This document shows, piece by piece, positions 18,358 to 27,924 of a stretch of DNA of 64,000 nt. The notes below the pieces were generated by a model. It was not told where the DNA came from and did no database searches. It saw nothing but the letters and a program-made list of their open reading frames with translations. The DNA is from Clostridia bacterium. Its GTDB lineage: Bacteria; Bacillota; Clostridia; TANB77; CAG-465. Numbering within the stretch: the stretch's first letter is position 1; the number at the start of each line of letters is the position of its first letter. Where the stretch lies: NCBI GenBank assembly GCA_900772475.1, contig CAAHEI010000105.1:27721-91720 (forward strand). The letters run 5' to 3'. The translations under genes and the position numbers were made by a program.

Positions 18358-19410
18358 ATGCGTAAAAGATTTTTAGTCTCTGTTGGTGAAGCAGTTGCTA
18401 TGCAAGGTAACAATGTAATTTTTACTGCTAAAACACTTCTAGATTCTGGCATTACGGTTGAAACATCTAACCAAGAGATCAGAGGTGGGGTGGGTAACCA
18501 ATTGCAAGCAGTTTATTACCATACTGGAACACTAAATGTAACATTAACTGATACTCAATTCAGACTTCCTTATATTGCTTTAAATACTGGCTCTAAAATT
18601 GTAGCTGGTGGTAACATTTGGGCAAATGAAACAGTAACCCTTGTTGGTTCTACTGGTACTTTAAATGGAACCCCTGTATCTATTGATGGTCAACCACTAT
18701 CAGTTTGGGTAGAAGATGGCGATGCCTATGCTACATTGCCAGTAACCTTAACTGGTAATAAATATACATTCTCAATTGCAAATACATCTATTCCTCAAAA
18801 TAGTACAATTTGCGTAATGTATATGAATACTCAAAATTCAGCACAATCAATAACAATCCCAGCAAATATTGTTCCTGACAGAATTAGACTTTATATTACT
18901 GCAAACTTATATGGGGATGTAAGTGGAAGTGGATTCGTAGGAAAAGTACAAATTGAAATCCCAGTATGTCAATTGGCAGGTTCTCAAGAAATTACTATGA
19001 CTGCCGATGGATATAGTAATACCCCATTAACTGGTATGGCTCTTGCTTATAGTGATGGTTCTATTGGATGTTCTGCAGGTGCATATTATGCAAAAATCAC
19101 GGAATATCTTGATGGTTCAGCATGGTATGATGGTGTTAGTGGACTTTCAATTGAAGGCGGCGATTTTAGTCTCAAAAATGGCGAAAGTTCTACATTAAGA
19201 GTGTGGGCTGTAAAAGGTAACACATCTTTCTTATGCGATAATGCAAAATTAACATTCACAAGTGGAACTGAAGGAACCGCAACTATTGGTGCCAATACCG
19301 GTATTGTAACAACTGTAGCTGCAGGAACTACATTATTAAAGGCGGTAATTACTGATAAAAATGAAATTGAAGCATCTTGTACTTTAACCGTGACAAATGA
19401 TGGTGAATAA
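18358..19410 (+). CDS. Major tail tube protein with C-terminal Big2-like Ig domain
   Basis: The 350-residue protein is beta-rich throughout and preceded by AAAGGAG; it lies before the chaperone-like and tape-measure genes. The N-terminal 90 residues (VETSNQEIRGGVGNQ) and the Gly/Thr-rich core fit a tube protein. Residues about 262-350 (SLKNGESSTLRVWAVKG, TGIVTTVAAGTTLLKA, CTLTVTND) form a bacterial Ig-like (Big2) domain, a common decoration on siphovirus tails. It was likely recruited for weak binding to carbohydrate. Confidence 0.65.
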   Translation: MRKRFLVSVGEAVAMQGNNVIFTAKTLLDSGITVETSNQEIRGGVGNQLQAVYYHTGTLNVTLTDTQFRLPYIALNTGSKIVAGGNIWANETVTLVGSTGTLNGTPVSIDGQPLSVWVEDGDAYATLPVTLTGNKYTFSIANTSIPQNSTICVMYMNTQNSAQSITIPANIVPDRIRLYITANLYGDVSGSGFVGKVQIEIPVCQLAGSQEITMTADGYSNTPLTGMALAYSDGSIGCSAGAYYAKITEYLDGSAWYDGVSGLSIEGGDFSLKNGESSTLRVWAVKGNTSFLCDNAKLTFTSGTEGTATIGANTGIVTTVAAGTTLLKAVITDKNEIEASCTLTVTNDGE

Positions 19411-19492
19411 GCACACTGATGAGTTTGCGAAATTCAAACGAAACAAGGGAGAAATTTCTCTCTTGTCTGTGCAAAAAAAGGATTATAGAAAA

Positions 19493-19669
19493 ATGAACGA
19501 TTATAAATGTGTTTATGCAAAATTTGTAGCTCAAGGATTATATCAAAAAATAATTTGCACAAAGAATAACGATATATGCCCTTGTGTGAGATATTGTCCA
19601 ACAAAAAAAACAATAGAACATAGTGATATGGCAAAATATTGTTTGCAAAATCCAAATAGAAAACAATGA
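19493..19669 (+). CDS. Small cysteine-rich protein
   Basis: The ATG at 19493 has AAAGGA ten bases upstream and is preferred to the in-frame ATG at 19397, which overlaps the tail tube gene. The 58-residue product has C53-type clusters (KIICTKNND, CPCVRYCP) suggesting a zinc-binding knuckle. Small proteins of this type are frequent between tail genes of Bacillota phages; the function is unknown. Confidence 0.6.
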   Translation: MNDYKCVYAKFVAQGLYQKIICTKNNDICPCVRYCPTKKTIEHSDMAKYCLQNPNRKQ

Positions 19670-19702
19670 ATATAAAAACTAAAAATAATAAGGAGAAAAA
19701 AT

Positions 19703-20011
19703 ATGCTAAGATCTATAAAAATAACTACTGCGACTTCCGATGAAGATATACTTTTAAACACTGATATTCAAAAAAGAATTTGCGAAAGACTTGGAAAAAC
19801 TACCGATGATTATTTAAAAATGTTGAGTGGTGATGGAATAAAAATGGATTTAACAATTTCTTTTTCTGCAACAAATAAAATTTCAATAAATAATGGGTTG
19901 TTTGATGACTTATTTGAAGATTCTATCTACACTCTTGGACTGAAAACTCCAATAAAAAGTGTAAAAATTAAAACTCCAGCAACATTTTTCGTATTGATTG
20001 ATGTGGATTAG
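19703..20011 (+). CDS. Small tail-module protein
   Basis: The 102-residue protein has an AAGGAG site and a mixed fold with a central SGDGIKMDLTISFSATNKI beta stretch. Its TAG stop is followed in frame by the next gene's leader, with only nine bases before the next ATG. No family is recognised. Confidence 0.55.
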   Translation: MLRSIKITTATSDEDILLNTDIQKRICERLGKTTDDYLKMLSGDGIKMDLTISFSATNKISINNGLFDDLFEDSIYTLGLKTPIKSVKIKTPATFFVLIDVD

Positions 20012-20020
20012 GTGGTGCAA

Positions 20021-21751
20021 ATGAGAGATAATTTAACCAATGGCAAAATAATTGCTTTTATAACTGCTCAATGCAGAAAAATTGTAAGACAACAATCTTC
20101 AGGTATTTTGGATATAAAATGGGATAGTGCTACTCATTCTTTGGTATTTACTCTAACAAATGGTAAAACTATTTCTGTTTCTATTGCTGCAAGTGCAAAT
20201 GGTATTTCATATTCAAATGCCATTTCTAAACTTGATGCTAATGATGTTCAAAGTGCGATAGATGAAGTTTTGACAAAATTAAAAAAAGAAATTAGTGATT
20301 TAGGTAAAAAGACTGCACATTTAGATGAGCAAAACAAATTTACCGAATTAAATAGTTTTGATGCTGAAACTACATTTAATAATGCAATTACAGTAAATGG
20401 GGCTGATGTTGGAATAGATAATGGTGTTGTTTTAATTACAGATAATACAAATGGGAAAGACATCGTAACTAAATATTCTGCTGATGAAATAGTAATTAGT
20501 GCAAACGGGGATAAAAACCCAAAAACATTAACATTGCCATTGGAAGATGGAACACTGGTTACAAGTGTGAAATTTGATATGAAACACTCAAAATTTACAA
20601 ATAGAGATAATGGCAACGGAAAAGAGGATACTTGGTTGTCTACAGATACGGATACAACTCAATCTATATCAAATGAAAATGGAGTAACAAATACTTCAGT
20701 CTCTGTGCAGAAGAACTTCATAGAACTTACATCGTTGGAGCTTTCGGACCAAACAGTGCAAAGCAATATCACTTTGACTTCTGATGGTATAGCATTGAAA
20801 TCTAGCAAAAACCATACTAGTGAAGGAAAAGAAATTAAATTAGAAATAACTTCCGATGGTGCACAAATAAATAGTAAAAGTATTGCGACATCTGATGATT
20901 TGAGCAAAAAAATAGATCGTATAACTACAACTGGTGGTTATACAAGGGTTTATGGAATAAATAAAGATGGTTCTGCGACTATTGTAACTATTGATGATGA
21001 GCTTGATAACTCTAAAATAAATTTAGTTGATAATAAAACCATAAAAAATGCACTAGATAAAAAGCAGGATAAACTAACTGCAGGTAGCAGAATAGTAATT
21101 GATAATAACAACACTATAAAATCGGTAACTAATTATATTGACCTAACGGGCGAAGATGGCTCTCTTGATGATGCACAAATGGTAATGCTTCAAGGTGATG
21201 ATATGGTCGTATTAAGACGCTCTGGAGTTTTGTATAGACTAAACAGTAAGCCTATAAATGGAAGTGGTGATTATGTTTTTTATAGTGACTATTATAGCAC
21301 TGGTGAAATACCAGGCTTAACTCCATACATGATAATTTTAAAACAAGATAAAACATGGAAATGGCAATCATTAGATAAAAACTCTCAAGGTGCAGTTATG
21401 TATGTTGCACAACAATTAAGTCAAGAACAAAAAGACCAAGCGTGTAAAAATATTGGAGTAAATCAAGCATTTGAAGATTCCGATGGGGTTACAATCATTA
21501 GAAATGGTAACATTGTAATGCAAAGCAAAACTTTTACAATGCAAGGAAATAGTGAAAAAGCATTTTCATTCCCTGTAAGCTATGATGCTGATAAAAAACC
21601 AATGTGTTGGTGCAATAGTTCGGCTGATGGAATGAGTTCAAATAATAGTTCTGCAGTAATATCTTGTGATAGCAACTCAATGGTAGTTAGAATTTGTGGT
21701 GTAGAATCGACTGTGACATTTTTTGCTCAAGGTTGGGTTACTAAAAAATAA
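20021..21751 (+). CDS. Fibre-like structural protein
   Basis: ATG 20021 follows TAGGTGG by seven bases and is chosen over GTG 20012. The 576-residue protein starts with a helical anchor (NGKIIAFITAQCRKIVRQQ) and continues with repetitive beta segments typical of trimeric fibres (SNAISKLDANDVQSAIDEVL, LTLPLEDGTLVTSVKF). Its C-terminal 60 residues are Ser/Asn/Cys-rich (MCWCNSSADGMSSNN) and could be a receptor-binding tip. Its place between the tail tube and chaperone-like genes is unusual for a baseplate fibre, so it may decorate the tail tube. Confidence 0.6.
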   Translation: MRDNLTNGKIIAFITAQCRKIVRQQSSGILDIKWDSATHSLVFTLTNGKTISVSIAASANGISYSNAISKLDANDVQSAIDEVLTKLKKEISDLGKKTAHLDEQNKFTELNSFDAETTFNNAITVNGADVGIDNGVVLITDNTNGKDIVTKYSADEIVISANGDKNPKTLTLPLEDGTLVTSVKFDMKHSKFTNRDNGNGKEDTWLSTDTDTTQSISNENGVTNTSVSVQKNFIELTSLELSDQTVQSNITLTSDGIALKSSKNHTSEGKEIKLEITSDGAQINSKSIATSDDLSKKIDRITTTGGYTRVYGINKDGSATIVTIDDELDNSKINLVDNKTIKNALDKKQDKLTAGSRIVIDNNNTIKSVTNYIDLTGEDGSLDDAQMVMLQGDDMVVLRRSGVLYRLNSKPINGSGDYVFYSDYYSTGEIPGLTPYMIILKQDKTWKWQSLDKNSQGAVMYVAQQLSQEQKDQACKNIGVNQAFEDSDGVTIIRNGNIVMQSKTFTMQGNSEKAFSFPVSYDADKKPMCWCNSSADGMSSNNSSAVISCDSNSMVVRICGVESTVTFFAQGWVTKK

Positions 21752-21779
21752 TATTATAGAAAAAGTGAGATTTTAGAAT

Positions 21780-22406
21780 ATGAAAAGTTTTAATTTAGAA
21801 GAACAAAAATTTAAAGTGATAAAATTTGGTAAATATAAATTGGAGATTAGACCATATATTTTAACCAACGAGAAAATTATTATTAGCGATATTTGTTGTC
21901 AACAATTTAAAAATGATAATGAAAATAAAAAGAAAGGTAGTTTCCATTTGGCTAAACTTGTTTACAATATTGTAGTAGGTGCTCTATGCGTTAAAAATGT
22001 AACAATTGAAGGTGTAGATATAAAATATAAAAAAGATAAAGTAGACAAGATTTCTCTTGATTTGAAAGATAAAACAATAGAAAATTTTGAAAAATCTGGA
22101 TTGGTTTCACTTTTCCCTAGTAATATTTTGGGGTATAACGAAACATGGGAAGATATTGTTCGTGATATTGAATTTAGTGGTAATAATATTTCTGAAATTA
22201 TGGATAAATTTGTTGAAGCTGTTCCTAGTGGTGAAAAACAAGAAGAAATTGTGAAAGAAATAAAAACTCTTGTTGATAACTTTAATAAGAAAAATCCTGA
22301 GATTTCCAAAGAAGTTGCAATGAAACAATTTAGAGAAATTGCAAAAGACGATTTAATTGAAAATAAAAATAAAGAAAAACAAGAAAAATTAAATAAGAAA
22401 AAATAA
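21780..22406 (+). CDS. Putative tail assembly chaperone
   Basis: The 208-residue protein lies two genes upstream of the tape measure, where assembly chaperones usually are. It has a beta-rich N-terminus (FKVIKFGKYKLEIRPYIL) and a charged helical C-terminus ending in a lysine-rich tail. I looked for a slippery site giving the usual -1 frameshifted longer product and found none that is convincing. Confidence 0.45.
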   Translation: MKSFNLEEQKFKVIKFGKYKLEIRPYILTNEKIIISDICCQQFKNDNENKKKGSFHLAKLVYNIVVGALCVKNVTIEGVDIKYKKDKVDKISLDLKDKTIENFEKSGLVSLFPSNILGYNETWEDIVRDIEFSGNNISEIMDKFVEAVPSGEKQEEIVKEIKTLVDNFNKKNPEISKEVAMKQFREIAKDDLIENKNKEKQEKLNKKK

Positions 22407-22415
22407 GGTGGTTTT

Positions 22416-22916
22416 ATGGCTACTTATTTTATAAGAAATACAGAGCAACTAAATAAATTGGTAATTCAAAAAATTTCTCGTGGACTTTTAGCATATGTTT
22501 CTAAAAAAGTGGTAAAAATAATGCAGGATAATTTAAGTTATTCTGAGATATCTACTAGTACATTGCAAAAGACTGTAGGATATAAAATAAATTCTGCGGG
22601 AGATGAAAGTGATATTGCAATAGATTATGAATTTGCTCAAACATTTGCTTCTCCGCCAGAATTTGACGGTAATGGTAGGCTTATAGTTTGGGGCCATTTA
22701 ACTAATACTTTTGGTTCCAATGCATTTGACCAAACATGGAATGGCGAATTAATTTCTTTTAGACTTGCTGAATGGTTAGAAAGTGGTGGTAGTGGAACTA
22801 TAGGTAATCAACCAATTGTTGCATCTCATTGGTTTACAAAAACAAAACAAGAAGTCGAAATGAATTTGCAATCTTGGGCAAGAGAATATTTAAGACAAAA
22901 TGGTTTTATCAAATAG
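22416..22916 (+). CDS. Tail-module protein upstream of the tape measure
   Basis: The 166-residue protein starts with a helical stretch (YFIRNTEQLNKLVIQKISRGLLAYVSKKV) and has a central loop-rich part (SPPEFDGNGRLIVWGHLTN) similar to head-tail joining or neck (HK97 gp10-like) proteins, which may explain a minor tail role. It uses a weak AAGGTGG site and ends 18 bases before the tape-measure gene. The assignment is tentative. Confidence 0.5.
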   Translation: MATYFIRNTEQLNKLVIQKISRGLLAYVSKKVVKIMQDNLSYSEISTSTLQKTVGYKINSAGDESDIAIDYEFAQTFASPPEFDGNGRLIVWGHLTNTFGSNAFDQTWNGELISFRLAEWLESGGSGTIGNQPIVASHWFTKTKQEVEMNLQSWAREYLRQNGFIK

Positions 22917-22934
22917 AAATTTTAGGGGGATACA

Positions 22935-25583
22935 ATGGCTGATTTAAGTATTAAGTTAAAAACTGAAGCGGATGCTCAATCATTCGCAAAATCGGTAAAT
23001 GATTTATCAAAAAAAGTCCCTCCCGTAAAGATAAAAATTTCATCATCTGTGGGTGATGGTATTGGCTCGTTAGAAAAAAAACTTGGTCCATTGTCTTCTC
23101 GAATAGCGGATACCTATGAAAGATTGGCATCATTAAGAACCGAGGGTTCTTTAACTGAAAAATCTTTTTTTGACTTATCTGCTCAAGTAGATAATGTTAG
23201 AGAAAGTTTAGAAAAGGGAAATATATCGTTTGCAAAAGGTTCGTCTATCTTAGATAAAATAACAGATTCTGCCAATGGTACAAAAACTGGATTTTTTAAT
23301 TTGTCTCAAGGACTAATTGATGCTGCATCGAAATTTACTACATGGTATTTATTGGCTGGAGTTATTACTGGCATAATAAATGCGCTAAAACAAATGGTAG
23401 CAGAAGTTATTTCTTTAGATGCTGCAATGGTTGAATTAAATAAAGTATTCGATGCTAGTAATATAGAACTCAATAGAGTAAAAGATAGAGCATTTGAATT
23501 AGCCGATGGACTAGGCACTACTGGTAAGGCAGTAATTGAGGCGACAACTGAATTTAAACGAATGGGTTATACCATTAACGAATCTTTAGATTTAGCTAAA
23601 GTTGCAACAACAATGACAAATGTTGCGGAAGGGATAACGGACACTGGTGAGGCAGCGAATATATTAACTTCAATCCTAAAAGGTACTGGCGTTTCATCGG
23701 AATATGCCATGTCATTATTGGATAGGCTCAATGAAGTTTCAAATAATAATGCAATAAGTTTTGATGCTTTAGCAAATATGTTGCAGTCAACTGCTTCTAC
23801 AATGAATATTCTTGGGAATAACACCGACGAAACAATTGGTATGTTGACGGGTGCCTATGCAGTTATTCAAGATGAGCGTGTTGGAAAAGCGCTTACGACT
23901 ATCGGTCTAAGAATTTCGGGATTAAATGAAGATTTAGAAACTGAAGCAGGGCTTGCAAATGATGTATCTAAATCGTTGCAAAAATATGCAGGAATAAATG
24001 TTTTTGATGAACAAACAGGCCAAATAAAAAGCACATACGAGATAATGAAAGAACTATCTACAGTATGGGATGACTTAAATAAAAATGAACAGGCGGTGTT
24101 ATTGAATAAACTTGCTGGTAAAAATAGGGCAGACGTTGCGGCTGCGCTATTGGCAAACTGGGAAAATGTCGATGAGGCAATTGAAGACGCTGCCAATAGT
24201 TTGGGGTCTGCAACAAAGGAGAACGAGAAACACTTAAATAGTATTAAAGGAAAACTTGAAGCTATAAAAAATCTCTTTCAGGAAACTGCAAAAGAAATGA
24301 TACCCCAAGAAGTTATTAAATCCACATTGGATTTGGTAAAGGCATTGATGGAAGTTGTGAAACCTATTGGAACTGCAGTGGGTCTAATGATAAAGGCCAG
24401 CGGTATTTCACAGCAATTTAAGTCGCTTGCAAATGCACTTTCTCTTATTGGCAAGTATTTGCAAGGAATTTATAAATTTTGGCAGCCAGTTATAGATGTA
24501 ATATATACTCTTCAGGAAAGCATATTTACTATAACAAATTCAATTAGCGACGAGTTATTTGAAGGATTAGAATTGTTAGCAAAAAAAATCATGGAATGGT
24601 TTGGTCCAGTTATCAATATATTTAATAAAGTAACAGGATGGATATCAAATACTACTTCTAAGGCTGTAGAGCGGATAAAAGGCTGGTTCGGAGAAGTTGA
24701 TAAAGATGCCAAAGACCTTGCGGAAACTTTTAATAAGTCTGAAAAGGATGTAAATGATTATGACAAGGCATTATTCAATTTAAAAAAAACTTTGGGTGAA
24801 CTAAGGGTTGAAAACGAAGAGACTTTAGAAAATTTAAAAAAACAAAATAAAGAAATTGAAAATCAAAAAGAACTTAATGATAAATTGTTAGCAGTTGAAA
24901 AAGCCAGACAAGAATTAGCAGATGCTAAAAATAAAAGAGTTCGTGTATTTCGTGCTGGTATTGGCTTTACTTATGAATCTGATACATCTGAAGTGCAGGC
25001 TGCACAAGAAAATTTGCAATCTGCTATTGATGAATTAAGCGAGTTTAAATATGATTTGATACTTTCAAGGGCAGAAGAATTTGTTGAAAAATTTGCTGAG
25101 ATATTATCTGGTGATGATATGACTGAAGGTTGGCAAGAATTGTTTGATAATTTTGCTGATTTGATGGGCACAGAATTTGAATATTTTATAACAAATGCTA
25201 AGGAATCGATAAAAGAATTTAATAAAACGGTGAAAGAAAACTCAGTACTTAAAGACCCAAAAGGGACAATTTCATTAAACACAGATGAGCATAATGCAAG
25301 TGGAGATATCAATTTTAAAGGTGGACCCACTTGGGTTGGTGAACACGGCCCGGAAATTGTAAATCTGCCACAGGGTAGTGAAATATTGAGCCATAATAAA
25401 TCAATTAGGCTAACAAGTTTAGTAAACAATCCAAACAAATTTCTTACAGGATCCAGTAAAAATATAACATTACAGTTTAACGGGCCTTTAGAGTTTCCTA
25501 ATGTAACATCCGCAGAGGATGCAAGTGGGTTTATAGATGCTGTAGTATCTGTAGGAAATTCAAGAGTTCCAAAATATTCTTAA
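22935..25583 (+). CDS. Tail tape measure protein (TP901 family)
   Basis: The 882-residue protein sets tail length and passes with the DNA into the cell. After a coiled N-terminal region there is a hydrophobic segment (about 115-145, FTTWYLLAGVITGIINAL) and then the conserved core of the TP901/TIGR01760 family (ELADGLGTTGKAVIEATTEF, NAISFDALANMLQSTAS, DERVGKALTTIGLRISGL). The C-terminus has coiled coils and the typical GGPTWVGEHGPEIVNLP motif. At about 0.15 nm per residue the tail would be near 130 nm. Confidence 0.92.
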   Translation: MADLSIKLKTEADAQSFAKSVNDLSKKVPPVKIKISSSVGDGIGSLEKKLGPLSSRIADTYERLASLRTEGSLTEKSFFDLSAQVDNVRESLEKGNISFAKGSSILDKITDSANGTKTGFFNLSQGLIDAASKFTTWYLLAGVITGIINALKQMVAEVISLDAAMVELNKVFDASNIELNRVKDRAFELADGLGTTGKAVIEATTEFKRMGYTINESLDLAKVATTMTNVAEGITDTGEAANILTSILKGTGVSSEYAMSLLDRLNEVSNNNAISFDALANMLQSTASTMNILGNNTDETIGMLTGAYAVIQDERVGKALTTIGLRISGLNEDLETEAGLANDVSKSLQKYAGINVFDEQTGQIKSTYEIMKELSTVWDDLNKNEQAVLLNKLAGKNRADVAAALLANWENVDEAIEDAANSLGSATKENEKHLNSIKGKLEAIKNLFQETAKEMIPQEVIKSTLDLVKALMEVVKPIGTAVGLMIKASGISQQFKSLANALSLIGKYLQGIYKFWQPVIDVIYTLQESIFTITNSISDELFEGLELLAKKIMEWFGPVINIFNKVTGWISNTTSKAVERIKGWFGEVDKDAKDLAETFNKSEKDVNDYDKALFNLKKTLGELRVENEETLENLKKQNKEIENQKELNDKLLAVEKARQELADAKNKRVRVFRAGIGFTYESDTSEVQAAQENLQSAIDELSEFKYDLILSRAEEFVEKFAEILSGDDMTEGWQELFDNFADLMGTEFEYFITNAKESIKEFNKTVKENSVLKDPKGTISLNTDEHNASGDINFKGGPTWVGEHGPEIVNLPQGSEILSHNKSIRLTSLVNNPNKFLTGSSKNITLQFNGPLEFPNVTSAEDASGFIDAVVSVGNSRVPKYS

Positions 25584-25588
25584 AAACA

Positions 25589-25609
25589 AAGCAGGTGAAA
25601 TGCCTGCTA
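25589..25609 (+). terminator. Hairpin after the tape measure gene
   Basis: AGCAGG pairs with CCTGCT around a seven-base loop a few bases after the tape-measure stop, but no T run follows. It may be an mRNA-stabilising 3' hairpin rather than a terminator. The remaining 85 bases to the next gene hold a TTTGCATTTTTATGCAC inverted repeat and nothing else I can name. Confidence 0.35.
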
Positions 25610-25695
25610 TATGTCAGCAATAAGGCTAAACCTTTAAGATGACACATATTTGCATTTTTATGCACAAAATTTAATAAATATACAAAGGTGGTATT

Positions 25696-25989
25696 ATGGC
25701 AAGTTTAGATAGAGCATCTGGAATAAAAGTGGCAGAAGCTATAGAAAAAAGAATAAAACTTATTTCTAAAGACTTGTATAATAATGCCCCATATACCATA
25801 ATAAAAAATGGTATAGTTACAGCAATAAATGGTAAAAGATATACAGTGAGGATAAATAATGCGATATATACAAATATTTTTGCTATCAAGGGAATTGAAT
25901 CAATTAGCACGGGAGATGTGGCGATTTGCATCATTCCCAATAATCAATATAGTAATATGTTTATATTGGGTGTTTTGGACATTGAGTAG
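25696..25989 (+). CDS. Small baseplate protein with OB-like fold
   Basis: The 97-residue protein has an N-terminal helix and then a five-strand pattern (GIVTAINGKRYTVRINNAIYTN, STGDVAICIIPNN, MFILGVLD) that fits the OB-fold domain found in phage spike/baseplate hub proteins such as gp5-like and Mu gp45-like proteins. It follows the tape measure, the normal place for the distal tail or baseplate. The role is inferred. Confidence 0.55.
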   Translation: MASLDRASGIKVAEAIEKRIKLISKDLYNNAPYTIIKNGIVTAINGKRYTVRINNAIYTNIFAIKGIESISTGDVAICIIPNNQYSNMFILGVLDIE

Positions 25990-26106
25990 ACGTCATAATT
26001 GGGCCAAATTTGGCAGAAATTAACTACATCGATAATTTATACTAGGAAACTAAAAACTCTTGTCTACGGGCCTAAAAACGATTTAAAATTGATAATGGAG
26101 GAATAA

Positions 26107-27378
26107 ATGGCATTAACAAAACCTTTTATAAACACAATTTCAGCATTTGATGCTCAAAATGGCATTACAATTAACATAAATGTCTTGGGTGGTGATGCAA
26201 TTACTGCATATAGTTTTAATATAATGAAATCAGATGGTACGCTACTATTTGCTCCATCTCAAAAAATAAATGTAAACAATGACATTGCAGACGGAACCAT
26301 TAGGATATTTCCAATTACTATAAATAAAAATATGGGAATTGAAAATAATCAAAGTTATATGATTAAACCCATAACTTATAATGATGAAAACCCAGATGGA
26401 GTGGTGGGACAGGCAACTAGTTTTACTTGTTATGTAACACCGTCGGTAAGTATTTATTATTATGATATAAAAAATGGGCAAGCAGGCTACTTTCCATTCG
26501 TAGACAATAGTGTTGTTGGAACCTCAACTCCTAATATAAAAATACAATTTAATCCAAATGATTTGAATAGTGTTGCAGAACCAAATGTCGCAAATGTCTA
26601 TGTGTATGGGGTTAATGGTAGTGCAAGAAATTTAATTTATTCTTCGGAAGATATATATAATTTCACATACGATATAAATACTAATTTATATGAGATTTCG
26701 ACCGATTTAGCAGATTTTACTATAAATATAAATGAAGATGGGAGCCCATCTACAGATAGACTATATAATAGTTTTGAAGTTGAGTGGGCGTTACGAACCA
26801 TAGAAAACTTTCAGCCAACATTGCAAGGTTTAATAACTGGAATAAATTGCTATTATCCAATTCTATATAATTCACCTTATTTGGTTATAAATAATTTATG
26901 TGAAGAAGGAAAAATAGAAATAAATAGCAGTTTGACAAGTTATGAAGGTACAAGTAATCCATATCCTCCAGTTTATATTGATGATAAAGAGGCTGATTTA
27001 ACACAGAATGGTTCATGGGTTCAATGGTCTAAATATTTTGTTTTAAAGCAACCTTATACATTTAGATTGTGGGGTAGGAATTTTAACATAGGACAAATCG
27101 CAGATTTATCTTATTCATCCGATAGCAGTAGGCATATTATATTAAAATATAATCAAGAAGATATTTATGATGAAACAACTCAGACTATGACAAATTATAC
27201 ATTCATTTCGTTGGCTAGTGGACAAAGTAAAACAATAAATAATATTGAATATTTTTATCCTTATTATATTGAAAGTGAAAGAATTCTAACCAACACAATA
27301 ACTGCAACAACAAAACTTTTTATAAATGTACAAGAACAAGGTGAATTGTTCGATATTTCTTTTAAAATTTTAAATTAA
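26107..27378 (+). CDS. Baseplate / tail structural protein with fibronectin-like domains
   Basis: The 423-residue protein is beta-rich and Asn/Tyr-rich, with an N-terminal domain (INTISAFDAQNGITININVLGG, SFNIMKSDGTLLF) like a fibronectin type III fold and several further beta domains. It is the first larger protein after the tape measure and lies in a run of tip genes separated by few bases. It is probably part of the distal tail; no specific family is recognised. Confidence 0.55.
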   Translation: MALTKPFINTISAFDAQNGITININVLGGDAITAYSFNIMKSDGTLLFAPSQKINVNNDIADGTIRIFPITINKNMGIENNQSYMIKPITYNDENPDGVVGQATSFTCYVTPSVSIYYYDIKNGQAGYFPFVDNSVVGTSTPNIKIQFNPNDLNSVAEPNVANVYVYGVNGSARNLIYSSEDIYNFTYDINTNLYEISTDLADFTININEDGSPSTDRLYNSFEVEWALRTIENFQPTLQGLITGINCYYPILYNSPYLVINNLCEEGKIEINSSLTSYEGTSNPYPPVYIDDKEADLTQNGSWVQWSKYFVLKQPYTFRLWGRNFNIGQIADLSYSSDSSRHIILKYNQEDIYDETTQTMTNYTFISLASGQSKTINNIEYFYPYYIESERILTNTITATTKLFINVQEQGELFDISFKILN

Positions 27379-27393
27379 GGATGGTAAAAAATT

Positions 27394-27921
27394 ATGGCGT
27401 TCCCAGACACGATTGATGCTTTTTTACAAGCACAAGACCCCCAGAATTCTCAAGATATACAAAATATAAACACTTATCAATCTTTATTAAATGGCTCAAG
27501 CGAAAACCCAATTGGCGATGCCCATAATTATTTGATGGGTTTGTCAAATGGTATTCAAATGAGTTTAAATGCTGGCAGGTATAATCAAGTAATAGATGCC
27601 ATCGAAGCGATTGAAAGTTTTTATTTAGGTCTTAACGGCGTAAAAGAATATATTCAAAATAATGCAAGTGCTTTTACTAATTATAAGCAATGGGGTAATT
27701 CTATAACTTATTCAATAGGTAATTTTGTTGGTCATAAGGGTTCTTGGTATAGTTGCATCCAACAAAATACAAATATAGAACCAGGGGTTACTTCAAATTG
27801 GCAAAATTATTGGACTTTAATTTTACAACCCCAAACGGCAATAAAATATCCAATACAGGCAGAACAGCCAACTGGGCAAGTGGCTGGAGATTTATGGTTC
27901 CAAATAGTAAGTAGGTGGTGA
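27394..27921 (+). CDS. Tail-tip protein with carbohydrate-binding module
   Basis: The 175-residue protein ends with a CBM5/12-like (ChiC-type) module at about residues 105-150 (YSIGNFVGHKGSWYSC, NIEPGVTSNWQNYWTLI), which binds polysaccharide through aromatic residues. Its final segment (QPTGQVAGDLWFQIV) is shared with the protein at 31901. It probably contributes to binding the host envelope from the tail tip. Confidence 0.6.
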   Translation: MAFPDTIDAFLQAQDPQNSQDIQNINTYQSLLNGSSENPIGDAHNYLMGLSNGIQMSLNAGRYNQVIDAIEAIESFYLGLNGVKEYIQNNASAFTNYKQWGNSITYSIGNFVGHKGSWYSCIQQNTNIEPGVTSNWQNYWTLILQPQTAIKYPIQAEQPTGQVAGDLWFQIVSRW

Positions 27922-27924
27922 AAA

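Noticed and set aside
22031..22046. Partial match (13 of 16) to the predicted IscB guide inside the chaperone-like gene
   Set aside because: The mismatches include the position next to the scaffold, and such partial matches are expected by chance in AT-rich DNA.
21780..22935. -1 frameshift in a tail chaperone gene
   Set aside because: No slippery heptamer followed by a longer overlapping frame was found; the next gene starts with its own ribosome site.
22911..22937. Possible recoding of TAG as a sense codon
   Set aside because: Several genes ending in TAG are followed in frame by clearly separate genes, for example before the tape measure. Fusion there makes no sense, and no suppressor tRNA is seen.
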